Source of the DNA: Kribbella sandramycini
GTDB lineage: Bacteria; Actinomycetota; Actinomycetes; Propionibacteriales; Kribbellaceae
Reading direction: 5' to 3'
DNA length: 64,000 nucleotides
NCBI RefSeq assembly: GCF_013131805.1
Contig: NZ_JABJRC010000007.1
Span: 310,001-374,000 of the forward strand
A model generated the notes under the pieces. That model saw only the letters and a list, made by a program, of their open reading frames with translations, searched no databases and was not told the origin of the DNA. Below are positions 17,252-25,666 of the stretch, in pieces. Position 1 is the first letter of the stretch. Each line of letters starts with the position of its first letter. A program made the translations under genes and the position numbers.

Positions 17252-18816
17252 CGCCATCCGGCGACGACAACTCCACAGCGCCCCCCACCCCGGACGACAC
17301 CCCAGCTTCGACTGAGCAGTCGTCGGGTGCGCAGGCATCCGGCGACGCCACCGGGCAATCGTCCAGCCCGTCCGGCGAGACCACCGAGCCGGTGTCCGCG
17401 ACCGACGTACCGGCCGCTGCCGAGCTCGTCGAAGCCGCGCGCGAGGTGAAGGCCGCCGCCGAGCAGGCGGAGACCGCCGCGCATCACGCCGCGGAGTCGG
17501 CCGATCAGGCGCAAGGAGCGGCTGAGCAGGCCGACGATTCGGCCACGCTGGCCGGGGAGTCGGCCCGCGAATCCGTCACCGCCGCGGACCGCGCGGAGGA
17601 CGAAGCCGACGAGGCGGGCGCCGCCGTCATCGCAGCCGGAGCTGCCGCGGGTAAGGCAGGCGGCTCGGCCGACCGCGCCGAGCTCGCCGCCCGGCGCGCC
17701 ACCGCGGTCGCCGTCGAGGACGACAGCGACGAGCTGCTGATCGACGAGCGGCACCCCGACGAAGGCATGGGCAAACCCGGCCCGCCGCTGCAGCGCTCGA
17801 ACCCGTTCGTCTTCGGCTTCTTCGCGGCGCTCGGCGTCCTGGTCGCCTGGGGCCTGTGGAACGCGCTCGGCCACGCCCGCTCGGTGCTGATCCTGTTGCT
17901 GGTCTCGATGTTCATCGCCGTCGGCCTGAACCCGCTCGTCGAGTGGTTCATGCGCCGCGGCCTCAAACGCGGTCTCTCGGTCGGCGTCGTCTTCCTGCTC
18001 GTCATCCTCGCCGTCGCCGGCGTCGGCTTCGCGATCGTCCCGGTCGTCACCGACCAGATCAACGGCCTGATCAAGAACGCCCCCGAGTGGCTCGACCTGC
18101 TCACCAAGTCGAAAACCCTCAACGAGCTGAACGACCGCTACCAGTTCATCAAGAAGGCCCAGGAGTACATCCAGGACCCGGCCCTGGCCCAGCGCGCCTT
18201 CGGCGGCATCCTCGGCGTCGGCAAGGTCGTCGCCGGCGCCCTCTTCAACACCTTCACCATCCTGATCCTGACGCTGTACTTCCTCGCCTCGCTCCCCTCG
18301 GTCAAACGCGCCGCCTACAGCCTCGTCCCCCGCTCCCGCCGCAACCGCGTCGCCATCCTCGGCGACGAGGTCCTCACCCGCGTCGGCGGCTACGTCAGCG
18401 GCCAGTTCACCGTCGCCCTCTGCGCCGGCGTCTTCATGTTCATCTTCCTGGAGATCGTCGGCCTCCGCGACTACGCCGTGGCCCTCGCCATCGTCGTCAT
18501 GTTCTGCGCCTTCATCCCCATGGTCGGCGGCCTGATCGGCGTCGTCGTAGTAGCCCTGATCGGCTTCACCGACGGCCTCTGGGTAGGCATCGCCTGCCTC
18601 ATCTACGGCATCGTCTACCAGCAGATCGAGAACTACGTCGTAGCCCCCCGCATCATGCGCCGTGCCGTAGACATCCCCGGCGCCGTCACCGTCATCGCCG
18701 CCCTCCTCGGCGGCGCCCTCCTAGGCGTAGTAGGCGCCCTCCTGGCCATCCCCTCCGCCGCCGCCATCCTCCTCATCATCCGCGAAGTCTGGGTCCGCAA
18801 AGCCGACGCCTCCTGA
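17248..18816 (+). CDS. AI-2E/PerM-family membrane protein with a long Ala-rich N-terminal extension
   Basis: Of 522 residues, about 180-520 form the UPF0118/AI-2E family core: paired helices at the start, a soluble loop (around KNAPEWLDLLTKSKTLNELN), then further helices with the FIPMVGG and DGLWVGI blocks. The first 165 residues are unusual for the family: acidic, Ser/Thr-rich, then an Ala/Glu/Asp stretch with heptad-like spacing that could form a coiled coil. Family members export AI-2, ions or unknown solutes, so the substrate is open. The GTG overlaps the stop of the coiled-coil scaffold, so the two are probably made together. Confidence 0.88.
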   Translation: MTPSGDDNSTAPPTPDDTPASTEQSSGAQASGDATGQSSSPSGETTEPVSATDVPAAAELVEAAREVKAAAEQAETAAHHAAESADQAQGAAEQADDSATLAGESARESVTAADRAEDEADEAGAAVIAAGAAAGKAGGSADRAELAARRATAVAVEDDSDELLIDERHPDEGMGKPGPPLQRSNPFVFGFFAALGVLVAWGLWNALGHARSVLILLLVSMFIAVGLNPLVEWFMRRGLKRGLSVGVVFLLVILAVAGVGFAIVPVVTDQINGLIKNAPEWLDLLTKSKTLNELNDRYQFIKKAQEYIQDPALAQRAFGGILGVGKVVAGALFNTFTILILTLYFLASLPSVKRAAYSLVPRSRRNRVAILGDEVLTRVGGYVSGQFTVALCAGVFMFIFLEIVGLRDYAVALAIVVMFCAFIPMVGGLIGVVVVALIGFTDGLWVGIACLIYGIVYQQIENYVVAPRIMRRAVDIPGAVTVIAALLGGALLGVVGALLAIPSAAAILLIIREVWVRKADAS

Positions 18817-19156
18817 CCCGCGCCTCGCGGCGCCCGCTGGATGCCGAGCCGCTCCAGGTCGTACGGTTCATCGCCAACTCCTCGCTGTCGTCGCGTCGCC
18901 CAGCTCTGGGCGACGCGACGAGACAGTAAGAAGCGCACCGCACGCTGCGGGCGCGATTCGGCGGCACCCGAATCCTCGACCGATTCCACGCGACGCCAGG
19001 TACACGGAGCGGCAGGGGCCGGCCGACTTGTCTGCACGAAGGACAGGACGTAGTCGTGTACGTAGCTGCCCCCGTGAGCGGGACGACCGGGCCCGGATCC
19101 GCCGGATCGGCGAGCACGTCCTGTCGTTCGTGCCGGGGCAGGAGCGGGCCGGGGAG
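18817..19156. other. 340-base gap between convergent genes, no convincing gene
   Basis: Short open frames here have no ribosome site, start context or recognisable product. The only strong feature is the palindrome at 18888-18921. Confidence 0.6.
18888..18921. terminator. Near-perfect 16-bp-arm palindrome, probable bidirectional terminator
   Basis: The arms TCGTCGCGTCGCCCAG and CTGGGCGACGCGACGA pair fully with only CT between them, and flanking CTG/CAG can extend the stem. It lies 72 bases after the AI-2E-family stop and 235 bases from the convergent PIG-L stop. No T-run is present on either side, so a factor-dependent terminator or a protein-binding palindrome is also possible. Confidence 0.5.
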
Positions 19157-19873
19157 TCAGGGGCCGGCGAGTTTGGTGGTTTCGGGGGTGGGGGGTTGGT
19201 GGAAGGCGTTGGCTCGGGGGTAGGCGGAGAGGCAGCCTCGGGTGGTCATGAGGGCTGTGTAGTAGTCGATGTGGCGGAAGCCTTGGGTTTCGCCGCGGGC
19301 GAAGGCTTGGTGGCGGATGGCGGAGATCCAGCGGTAGAAGGCTTCGTCGGGGATGGGGACGTAGTGGGTGGGGTGGAAGCCGTCCATGTCTTGCCAGTTC
19401 TCGGTGTGCAGAAGGGTGCGGACGGCGTGCCGCGGGAGGTCGTGGAGGGTGCCGAGGGCGTCGGCGGGGGTGATCGGGAAGTCGGCGAGGAAGCGGGCGC
19501 GGTCGACGAGGGCGGCGGTGCGGGAGTGGTCGCGGTGGGTGCTGTGCTTCCAGTGGGTGATGAGGGTGTCGGGCTGGGTCTCGCGGATGACGGTGGCGAG
19601 TTCGGCGGCGGCTTCGTCGGTGTCGGGGAGGAAGCCGTCGCGGTGGCCGAGGACCATGAAGTCGGCGCCGATGGCGGTGGCGAAGGCCTCGCCCTCGGCG
19701 ACCTTCTGCTGTTTGTACTCCGCCGGCGGGAGGCGCGGGTGACCGCGTTCGCCGGCGGTCAGCGCGACGATGGTGACGTTCGCGCCGTCCAGGACGAGTT
19801 TGGCCAGCGTCGGGCCCGCGGTCAGGTCCATATCGCCGATGTGCGCGCCGATCGCCAGCACTGTCCTGCTCAT
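19157..19873 (-). CDS. PIG-L/LmbE-family deacetylase-like protein with a variant active site
   Basis: The 238-residue protein has the PIG-L Rossmann-like start (VLAIGAHIGDMDLTAG) and the later HRDH motif at about residues 112-115. The family usually has AHPDD, where the first aspartate is the catalytic base and the second a zinc ligand. Here it is AHIGD, so zinc ligands His and Asp stay but the base position is Gly. Relatives act on N-acetylated sugars, as in mycothiol synthesis. The variant may use another base or bind without hydrolysis. A GAGAGGAG ribosome site precedes the ATG. It is divergent from the metalloprotease. Confidence 0.85.
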   Translation of the reverse strand: MSRTVLAIGAHIGDMDLTAGPTLAKLVLDGANVTIVALTAGERGHPRLPPAEYKQQKVAEGEAFATAIGADFMVLGHRDGFLPDTDEAAAELATVIRETQPDTLITHWKHSTHRDHSRTAALVDRARFLADFPITPADALGTLHDLPRHAVRTLLHTENWQDMDGFHPTHYVPIPDEAFYRWISAIRHQAFARGETQGFRHIDYYTALMTTRGCLSAYPRANAFHQPPTPETTKLAGP

Positions 19874-20038
19874 GGACGGCTCCTCTCGGCCAACCGATTG
19901 TCGAAAAGTTTCCGCCAGATTCGTAATGCAGTCAATGTGTTACCGGTAGTCCATTCGACCAGGGCCGAAGGCATCGCCGGTGGCCCTGCCCGCCGTGTAG
20001 AACTCCGCACTGTCAGCAGAAGAATTCGAAGGAGTGCG

Positions 20039-21946
20039 ATGAGAAGACGACGGTTGGCAGTGGTGGCTGCGACGATCCTGGGCCTGGTCGCGGGGCTCGG
20101 GGCGGCGGCTCCCGCCAGTGCGGCGCCGCCGCGGTTCGAGCACCTCAAGCCGGGCGGTCAGCCCGAATTGGCCGAGAAGGTCCCCGTGAACGTCGTGCTG
20201 CTCGGCTACAAGCCCGGGAGCGTCGACCTGAACGCGCTGAACAGCGCGCTGCCGAAGGCGCACAAGCCCAAGCAGATCACCCGGCTGCTGGCCGGTATCG
20301 ACGAGACGATCGGCCTGAACTACACCTACGACTACAAGCTGCAGTACGCCGACCAGACGTACCAGAACACCTTCTTCCGGAAGCTGTCCGAGCTCGCTCG
20401 GCCGGTCGAGCTGAACGCCGTCCAGACCCGGTACAACGCGCAGCAGAACAACAAGCTCGACGTCACCGCCAACCACGAGATCGACGCGCCCGCCGTCGAG
20501 AAGTGGCTCGCGTTCAACGCGCCGGCCGGCGTCGACACCAAGCAGAACACGGTCTACCTGATCAACTGGTACGACCGCCCCGACTTCAAGTTCCACGTCT
20601 ACACCAAGACCGACGAGGTCGACCCCGACACCGGCCAGAACTGGGGCAAGTACGCCAGCCGGGCGATGAACGCCTGGGGCGGGACGACGGCCGCCGACGA
20701 GGAGAGCGGGCTCGGGGACACCCGGCGGGTCTGGTTCCACGACCTGTCGGCCGGTCCCGAGCAGTTCGGCGGCGCCGAGAACGTGGACGACGCCGACCTG
20801 GACGGCGACAACAAGCCGGACTGGCGGATCCCGCCGGCCTGGGAGTACGCCGCTGACGGCTACCGCAGTCCCGCCGCGCTGACCGGCGACCTCGGCAAGC
20901 TGCTCTCGACCGTCTTCATCCAGGGCATCGCCACCGCGTCGCCGACCTACCCGGTCGAGCTGACCATCGCGAAGGCCTCGACGGTCAACCTGGACAGCAA
21001 CACCTACGAGGGCTGGCCGGACAGCAACCGCTACCTCAAGCCCGAACTGCTGACCAGCGAGCTGGGCGAGGTCCTGCCCGGTATCGAGCTCTCCTTCGAC
21101 CAGCAGAACCTCCCGTACGACGGCGAGGCCAAGCGCTGTGTCGAGGACTGGCTGCGCAACGTCTCCTGCTACCCCGAGACCGGGCTGCCGCCGTTCGCGA
21201 ACATGTACCTGCAGAACAAGCGCGACCTGGACAAGGTGCTCGACGACAAGGGCCAGGTCGACTACGAGCTGCCGGTCTTCACCTACGCGATGACGCAGGA
21301 GAACCTGCCGTGGCTCGGGTACGCCGGTGACAACTGGGTCGACGGCAGCCCCGGCTTCGTCTACAACTGGCTGTCCCCGCAGTACATCGGCTGGGGCTAC
21401 GGCGCGACCAGCACGATGATCCACGAGATCGGCCACCACGTCGGTCTGTCGCACCCGCACGACGGCTACGACAGCCGCACCAACAAGTTCTTCGAGCCGA
21501 CCGGCGACTACTACTTCACCTGGCTCGGCGGCTACTCGAACTCGGTGATGAACTACATGCAGACGAACTTCGACTTCGGTCAGTTCGACCACGACAACAT
21601 GGGCCGGTTCCGGGCCGCCGCGCTGGTCGAGTCCGCGAACGCGCTGGCCGCCGAGGTCCTGGCGTCGCCGACCGCCGACCGCGGGTACGCCGACCTGATT
21701 CGCGCCGACAAGCTGATCGGCACGGCCAAGGGCCGGCTGGCCGAGCACCAGTACGAATCGACGCGGCAGCTCGCCGACCAGGCCTACGACGCGGTCGTCG
21801 CGGCCGCCAAGAAGGCCGGTGTGAGCGTTCCGGCGTTCGAGGCCGAGAAGCGCGCCGAGGCCGAGGCCGACCGGAAGGCGCAGCCGATGAAGCCGCACCG
21901 TCCGACCCCGCCGATGGCGGACCCGGTCAAGCCAGGAAAGCGGTAA
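20039..21946 (+). CDS. Secreted metzincin-type zinc metalloprotease
   Basis: The 635-residue protein has an Arg-rich signal peptide with a likely cut after about residue 29 (PASAAPP). The zinc site HEIGHHVGLSH lies at residues 462-472, which fits the metzincin HExxHxxGxxH motif, and NSVMNYMQ about 40 residues later supplies the Met-turn. The C-terminal 100 residues are helical and charged, ending in a Pro/Lys-rich tail. GAAGGAG lies upstream of the ATG. I cannot assign a peptidase subfamily, and the substrate is unknown. Its 3' end overlaps the convergent esterase gene by 20 bases. Confidence 0.88.
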   Translation: MRRRRLAVVAATILGLVAGLGAAAPASAAPPRFEHLKPGGQPELAEKVPVNVVLLGYKPGSVDLNALNSALPKAHKPKQITRLLAGIDETIGLNYTYDYKLQYADQTYQNTFFRKLSELARPVELNAVQTRYNAQQNNKLDVTANHEIDAPAVEKWLAFNAPAGVDTKQNTVYLINWYDRPDFKFHVYTKTDEVDPDTGQNWGKYASRAMNAWGGTTAADEESGLGDTRRVWFHDLSAGPEQFGGAENVDDADLDGDNKPDWRIPPAWEYAADGYRSPAALTGDLGKLLSTVFIQGIATASPTYPVELTIAKASTVNLDSNTYEGWPDSNRYLKPELLTSELGEVLPGIELSFDQQNLPYDGEAKRCVEDWLRNVSCYPETGLPPFANMYLQNKRDLDKVLDDKGQVDYELPVFTYAMTQENLPWLGYAGDNWVDGSPGFVYNWLSPQYIGWGYGATSTMIHEIGHHVGLSHPHDGYDSRTNKFFEPTGDYYFTWLGGYSNSVMNYMQTNFDFGQFDHDNMGRFRAAALVESANALAAEVLASPTADRGYADLIRADKLIGTAKGRLAEHQYESTRQLADQAYDAVVAAAKKAGVSVPAFEAEKRAEAEADRKAQPMKPHRPTPPMADPVKPGKR

Positions 21947-22697
21947 CAGCAGCCAGGAAGTCGTCGAGGCGCTCGGCATGCACCCAGTGCCCCGCCTCGG
22001 CGACCTCCGCGTACTGCACGCGCGGGAAGTACGACGCGATCGTGCCCCGGTGGTCCGGCTGGACGTAGTCCGACTTGCCGCCGTACACGAACAGCGTCGG
22101 GCCGTCGTACTGGCGGCCCTCGAGACCGGCGGCCGGCCAGCCGGAGATCTGAGGCAGGGCGGCTTCGATCACCGGCAGGTTCGGCCGCCACCGCGCGCCG
22201 TCGTCGTCCAGGATCAGGTTCTGCAGCAGGAACGCCCGCGTCCCCGGCGTCGGTACGGCGGCCGCCAGCTGCGCGTCCACATCCGCACGGCGCTGCACCG
22301 ACGTCAGATCAGCGTTCCGCATCGCCTGGGCGAACTCGACGAACGCCGGCGGGTACGTGACCGGAGCGGCGTCCACCACGACCAGTCGCTCGACCACCGC
22401 CGGGTAGAACAGCGCGGTCAGCATCGCGGTCTTCCCGCCCATCGAGTGGCCGACCAGCGCGACCGGGCCGGTGCCGAGGCCCTCGATCGTCTCGCGGACG
22501 TCGTCCGCCATCTCCGGGTAGCTCATCGTGTCGACGTGCGGCGACGAGCCGTGGTTGCGCAGGTCCAGCGCGAAGACGCGGTGCTCGGTGGCCAGTCGGC
22601 GGGCAGCCGTCATCCAGTTCCGGCCAGAGCCGAACAGACCATGCATGACCACGACCGGCGTACCAGTTTCGCCGTACGACGTGACCGGGAGCTTCAC
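21927..22697 (-). CDS. Alpha/beta-hydrolase, YbfF-like esterase
   Basis: The 256-residue protein has the oxyanion region HGLFGSGRNW, the LDLRNHGSS block, the nucleophile elbow GHSMGGK and a terminal histidine in EAGHWVHAE, giving a Ser-Asp-His triad. The layout matches YbfF-type acyl-CoA or short-chain esterases. I use GTG 22697 because GGAGGT lies seven bases upstream. It follows the small cysteine-rich gene by 14 bases, forming a two-gene unit. The natural ester is unknown. Confidence 0.88.
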   Translation of the reverse strand: MKLPVTSYGETGTPVVVMHGLFGSGRNWMTAARRLATEHRVFALDLRNHGSSPHVDTMSYPEMADDVRETIEGLGTGPVALVGHSMGGKTAMLTALFYPAVVERLVVVDAAPVTYPPAFVEFAQAMRNADLTSVQRRADVDAQLAAAVPTPGTRAFLLQNLILDDDGARWRPNLPVIEAALPQISGWPAAGLEGRQYDGPTLFVYGGKSDYVQPDHRGTIASYFPRVQYAEVAEAGHWVHAERLDDFLAAVTAFLA

Positions 22698-22711
22698 TCG
22701 GGACCTCCGAC

Positions 22712-23011
22712 TCAGCGACGGCGCTGCCAGCAGGCGGTGTGCCAATGGCGGCGTTCGTCGAGGGACTGCGCGCCACCGATCGCGGCAAGCAGGCTGGGGT
22801 TGTCCGGCCAGACCACCACGTGCGGCGTGGACGGCGGGATCTGCTGATCGCAGCCCGGGCAGCGGTACGACTTACCGGACGCCGAGCCGGACACGCGCCG
22901 GACGTTCCAGTCCCCGTCGGCACGCGCCTCCCGGGCCTGGGAACCACCCAGCAACGGCCGGTCGCTGACGGGCCGCTGCCACTTCGACGGTTTCCTGCTC
23001 CGGGGCGACAT
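22712..23011 (-). CDS. Small zinc-ribbon-like conserved protein
   Basis: The 99-residue basic protein has a central CPGCDQQI motif (CxxC) followed by PHVVVWP and, near the end, RRHWHTACW. The two cysteines, a histidine and the last cysteine could bind one zinc. I recognise it as a conserved actinobacterial hypothetical protein often annotated vaguely. The basic N-terminal 40 residues may be disordered or bind nucleic acid. It is probably the promoter-proximal gene of a unit with the esterase. Confidence 0.75.
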   Translation of the reverse strand: MSPRSRKPSKWQRPVSDRPLLGGSQAREARADGDWNVRRVSGSASGKSYRCPGCDQQIPPSTPHVVVWPDNPSLLAAIGGAQSLDERRHWHTACWQRRR

Positions 23012-23058
23012 AGCCCGTTAAGGCTAGGGCATGTCGCCCCGGCACTGGCATCTAGTAC

Positions 23059-24453
23059 TCAGCTGCGGGCGACGCGGTACGCCGCTGTGCCGATCAGCTC
23101 CATCGAAACCTGGAGGCGCTCCAGGCTGACGTTCTTCTCGATGGTGTCCTCCGGCGAGTGGTACGGCGGCTCAAGGTGTGCCGGTGAGATCTCACCGCGC
23201 CAGGAGAAGTTGGCCGAGGCGATGCCGACCTCCTGGAACGACTGGTGGTCAGACGCGCCCCGCAGGACCGGCCCGACGATCTGCGGGTCGTAGCCGAGCC
23301 GCTGGCCAGATGCGCGGACGGCGTCCGTCGCGGTGTTGGCCAGGCCGGTGAACGACAGAATCCAGTAGGTGACTGCCGGATCCCAGCTGGTGGCGACCAT
23401 GTCGTTCTGGAAGACGGCCTTGTACCGGTCGCGCTGGTCCTGCGGCAGCTGGGCGACGTGGTAGCGCGAGCCGATCAGGCCCTGCTCCTCAGAGCCCCAC
23501 AGCGCGAACCGCAGCGTCGCGTTGGTGTTCAGCCGGCTGAAGACCCGGGCCAGCTCCATCGTCAGGACTGTGCCGGAGCCGTCGTCGTTCGCGCCCGGAG
23601 CGCCGATGACCGAGTCGTAGTGGCCGCTGACCATCACGATCGGGCCGTTCGAGCCGCTGCGACCCTTCCGCTCGGCGATCACGTTGTTGGAGGTCAGACC
23701 GCGGTGCGCCTTGGTGCTGACCTTGAGCGGCAGCGAGTTGACCACCGCGAGCGCCTCTCGCAGCAGCCGCTTCTGCACCTGAGCGACGCCGATGACCGGG
23801 ATCGGCGCATCAGTGAGCCCGCCGGGCTGGAAAGCAGAGGCCCGACGCGGGAACACCAGATCGGCCGGGAGCAGGATGACGGCGACCGCACCCTTCGCTG
23901 CGGCCTCGGCAACGAACGCCGGACGCGCAGCGGCCGTGTCATCCGCGATGACAATCGCACCGGCGACATCTGCCGGCCAGACCGGCGCAGTGGCCGGGCC
24001 GACATCCCGCACCGGGCCCTGGACGGTGACATCGAGCTTCCCGCCGGGCGCGGCGCCGGCCTGCCAGCACAGATCGTTCGGCAAGATGCCGCGGACATCC
24101 TCGATCTCGGCGGTGAACTTGTCGGCAACCGTGAACGGCTCCAGCCGGGTCCGGTAGCCGTAGCGGTCGAGCTGGTCGGCGATGTAGTCGGCCGCGCGCT
24201 TCTCGCTCCTGGTCCCGCCGATCCGCGGGCCGATGTCCTGCGACAGCACCTGCAGGTGCCGCAGGGCTCGCTCCGAGGAGAGGGCGGAGACGATCTGGCG
24301 GTCGTACTTGTCGAGCTTCGGGCTGTTGGGTGCGCCCGGGCGCTGGTCGTCCGCGGCCCACGCGGGTAGCGCAGGCGCCGCGGCGGCGACGGTGACACCC
24401 GCAACCGCCGCGCCCAACAGGCCACGGCGGCTCACACCGGATGTGTCGGTCAT
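23059..24453 (-). CDS. Tat-exported M28-family aminopeptidase
   Basis: The 464-residue protein starts with a twin-arginine signal (SRRGLLGA, residues 8-15), so it is exported folded. Zinc-site landmarks of M28 follow in order: GHYDSV, GANDDGSG, SEEQGLIGS (catalytic Glu pair), QNDMV and a late SDHQSF histidine. A protease-associated domain is inserted in the first half (about residues 130-230). Such enzymes remove N-terminal residues from peptides outside the cell. GAGGAGAG precedes the ATG. It stands alone, and its 3' end is 47 bases from the small cysteine-rich gene. Confidence 0.93.
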   Translation of the reverse strand: MTDTSGVSRRGLLGAAVAGVTVAAAAPALPAWAADDQRPGAPNSPKLDKYDRQIVSALSSERALRHLQVLSQDIGPRIGGTRSEKRAADYIADQLDRYGYRTRLEPFTVADKFTAEIEDVRGILPNDLCWQAGAAPGGKLDVTVQGPVRDVGPATAPVWPADVAGAIVIADDTAAARPAFVAEAAAKGAVAVILLPADLVFPRRASAFQPGGLTDAPIPVIGVAQVQKRLLREALAVVNSLPLKVSTKAHRGLTSNNVIAERKGRSGSNGPIVMVSGHYDSVIGAPGANDDGSGTVLTMELARVFSRLNTNATLRFALWGSEEQGLIGSRYHVAQLPQDQRDRYKAVFQNDMVATSWDPAVTYWILSFTGLANTATDAVRASGQRLGYDPQIVGPVLRGASDHQSFQEVGIASANFSWRGEISPAHLEPPYHSPEDTIEKNVSLERLQVSMELIGTAAYRVARS

Positions 24454-24511
24454 GCAGGTCTCTCCTCACAAGGGTGGCGGCCCCGAGAGCAGAGAAGGTA
24501 ATCGAGAGAAC

Positions 24512-25546
24512 TCAGTTAGTGAAGGATTTTTCGTTCCGCAGCTCCTGGCCGACCTCGTGCATGTGCCGCAGACCCATCCGGTACGAATCGATCAGGCCGG
24601 TGCTCAGGTAGGGCAGGCCGACGTCCGCGCAGTACCGCTGGACGATCGGCTGGGCGAACCGCAGGTTGGCGCGCGGCATACTCGGGAAGAGGTGGTGCTC
24701 GATCTGGTAGTTCAGCCCGCCCATCATCCAGTCGGTGACCAGGCCGCCGCGCACGTTGCGCGACGTCAGCACCTGCTTCTCCAGGTGCCCCCAGTCGTTG
24801 CCCTCCTCCGGCATCTCCATGCCCTTGTGGTTGGGCGCGAACACGCTGCCGAGGTGCAGCCCGAAGACCATGTGGTGCACGAGCGCAAAGACGATCGCCT
24901 GGCCCGGGGAGAGCAGCAGGAACAGCGCGCCGAAGTACAGGACCAGGTGCGCGGCCATCAGGCCGAGTTCGAGCCCCTGCGTCCGCCGGTTGGCGAGCAG
25001 GAAGCGGACGCTGGAGACCTTGAGATTGAACCCCTCCAGCGTGAGCAGCGGGAAGAAGATCCGGGCCTGGTTCCGGGTCAGCCAGCCCTCCAGGCCCTTG
25101 CGGCCCTCGGCCTGCTCCATCGTCCAGACCAGGATGCCCTCGCCGACGTCCGGATCCTTGTCGGTGTGGTTCGGGTTGGCGTGGTGCCGGTTGTGCTTGT
25201 CGTTCCACCAGGCGTAGCTCATCCCGAGCAGCAGGTCGGCGTGCAGGACGCCGATCCAGTCGTGCAGCCGGCGCGAACTGGCGATCTGCTGGTGGCCGGC
25301 GTCGTGCCCGAAGAACGCGGCGCGGGTGGTCAGGATGCCCAGCGGGACGGCGAGCAGCACCACCCACCAGGACGCGCCGACCGCGGCGATCGCGGCCCAG
25401 GTGAGCGCCATCAGGCCCACGTTGACCGCGATCGAGATCCCGTACGCCGCCGTCCGCCGCTCGAGCAGCCCGGCGTTCTTGATCTCGCGAAGCAGCGGGG
25501 CGAAACCGCTCCCGCGGGTGGTTCTCGTCGTCACTGTGCTCGTCAT
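24512..25546 (-). CDS. Membrane fatty-acid desaturase
   Basis: The 344-residue di-iron membrane enzyme has three histidine boxes: HDAGHQ, HNRHH and QIEHH, plus hydrophobic pairs crossing the membrane. HDAGHQ with QIEHH fits acyl-lipid or acyl-CoA desaturases that introduce double bases into membrane chains as double bonds. The start at 25546 (MTSTVTT) is chosen because the frame upstream is an Arg/Gly/Pro shadow. It is divergent from a DesK/DesR-like pair across 120 bases, which points to control by membrane fluidity. Position specificity is not readable. Confidence 0.93.
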   Translation of the reverse strand: MTSTVTTRTTRGSGFAPLLREIKNAGLLERRTAAYGISIAVNVGLMALTWAAIAAVGASWWVVLLAVPLGILTTRAAFFGHDAGHQQIASSRRLHDWIGVLHADLLLGMSYAWWNDKHNRHHANPNHTDKDPDVGEGILVWTMEQAEGRKGLEGWLTRNQARIFFPLLTLEGFNLKVSSVRFLLANRRTQGLELGLMAAHLVLYFGALFLLLSPGQAIVFALVHHMVFGLHLGSVFAPNHKGMEMPEEGNDWGHLEKQVLTSRNVRGGLVTDWMMGGLNYQIEHHLFPSMPRANLRFAQPIVQRYCADVGLPYLSTGLIDSYRMGLRHMHEVGQELRNEKSFTN

Positions 25547-25585
25547 GGGCCAAGCCTGGTCGCCGCCGGGCCCGCGCACAGGCCG

Positions 25586-25617
25586 CCTATCCCCCGAATG
25601 TGCTGGGACCTATCCCA
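25586..25617. promoter_or_regulatory. Repeated CCTATCCC and dyad TGGGA-N4-TCCCA between desaturase and kinase genes
   Basis: CCTATCCC occurs at 25586-25593 and 25609-25616, 23 bases apart, close to two helical turns. The second copy forms the perfect dyad TGGGACCTATCCCA at 25604-25617. This is where a DesR-like regulator would bind to control the desaturase. The assignment is inference from position and symmetry. Confidence 0.4.
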
Positions 25618-25666
25618 CCTGCGGATTGGGGAGTTAGCACCACTGGTTCGGGGCTCACTGTCGGTC

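Noticed and set aside
13964-17338. An open frame of about 1,100 codons on the minus strand, and a similar one at 10175-12916 on plus
   Set aside because: They run antisense to well-identified genes (ccrA, scaffold, thiolase, meaB). Long stop-free antisense frames are expected at this GC content, and the products are low-complexity Arg/Gly/Pro.
18776-19117. Small open frames in the 340-base gap after the AI-2E-family gene
   Set aside because: No ribosome site, biased composition and no recognisable sequence; one overlaps the palindrome and the 3' end of the AI-2E-family gene.
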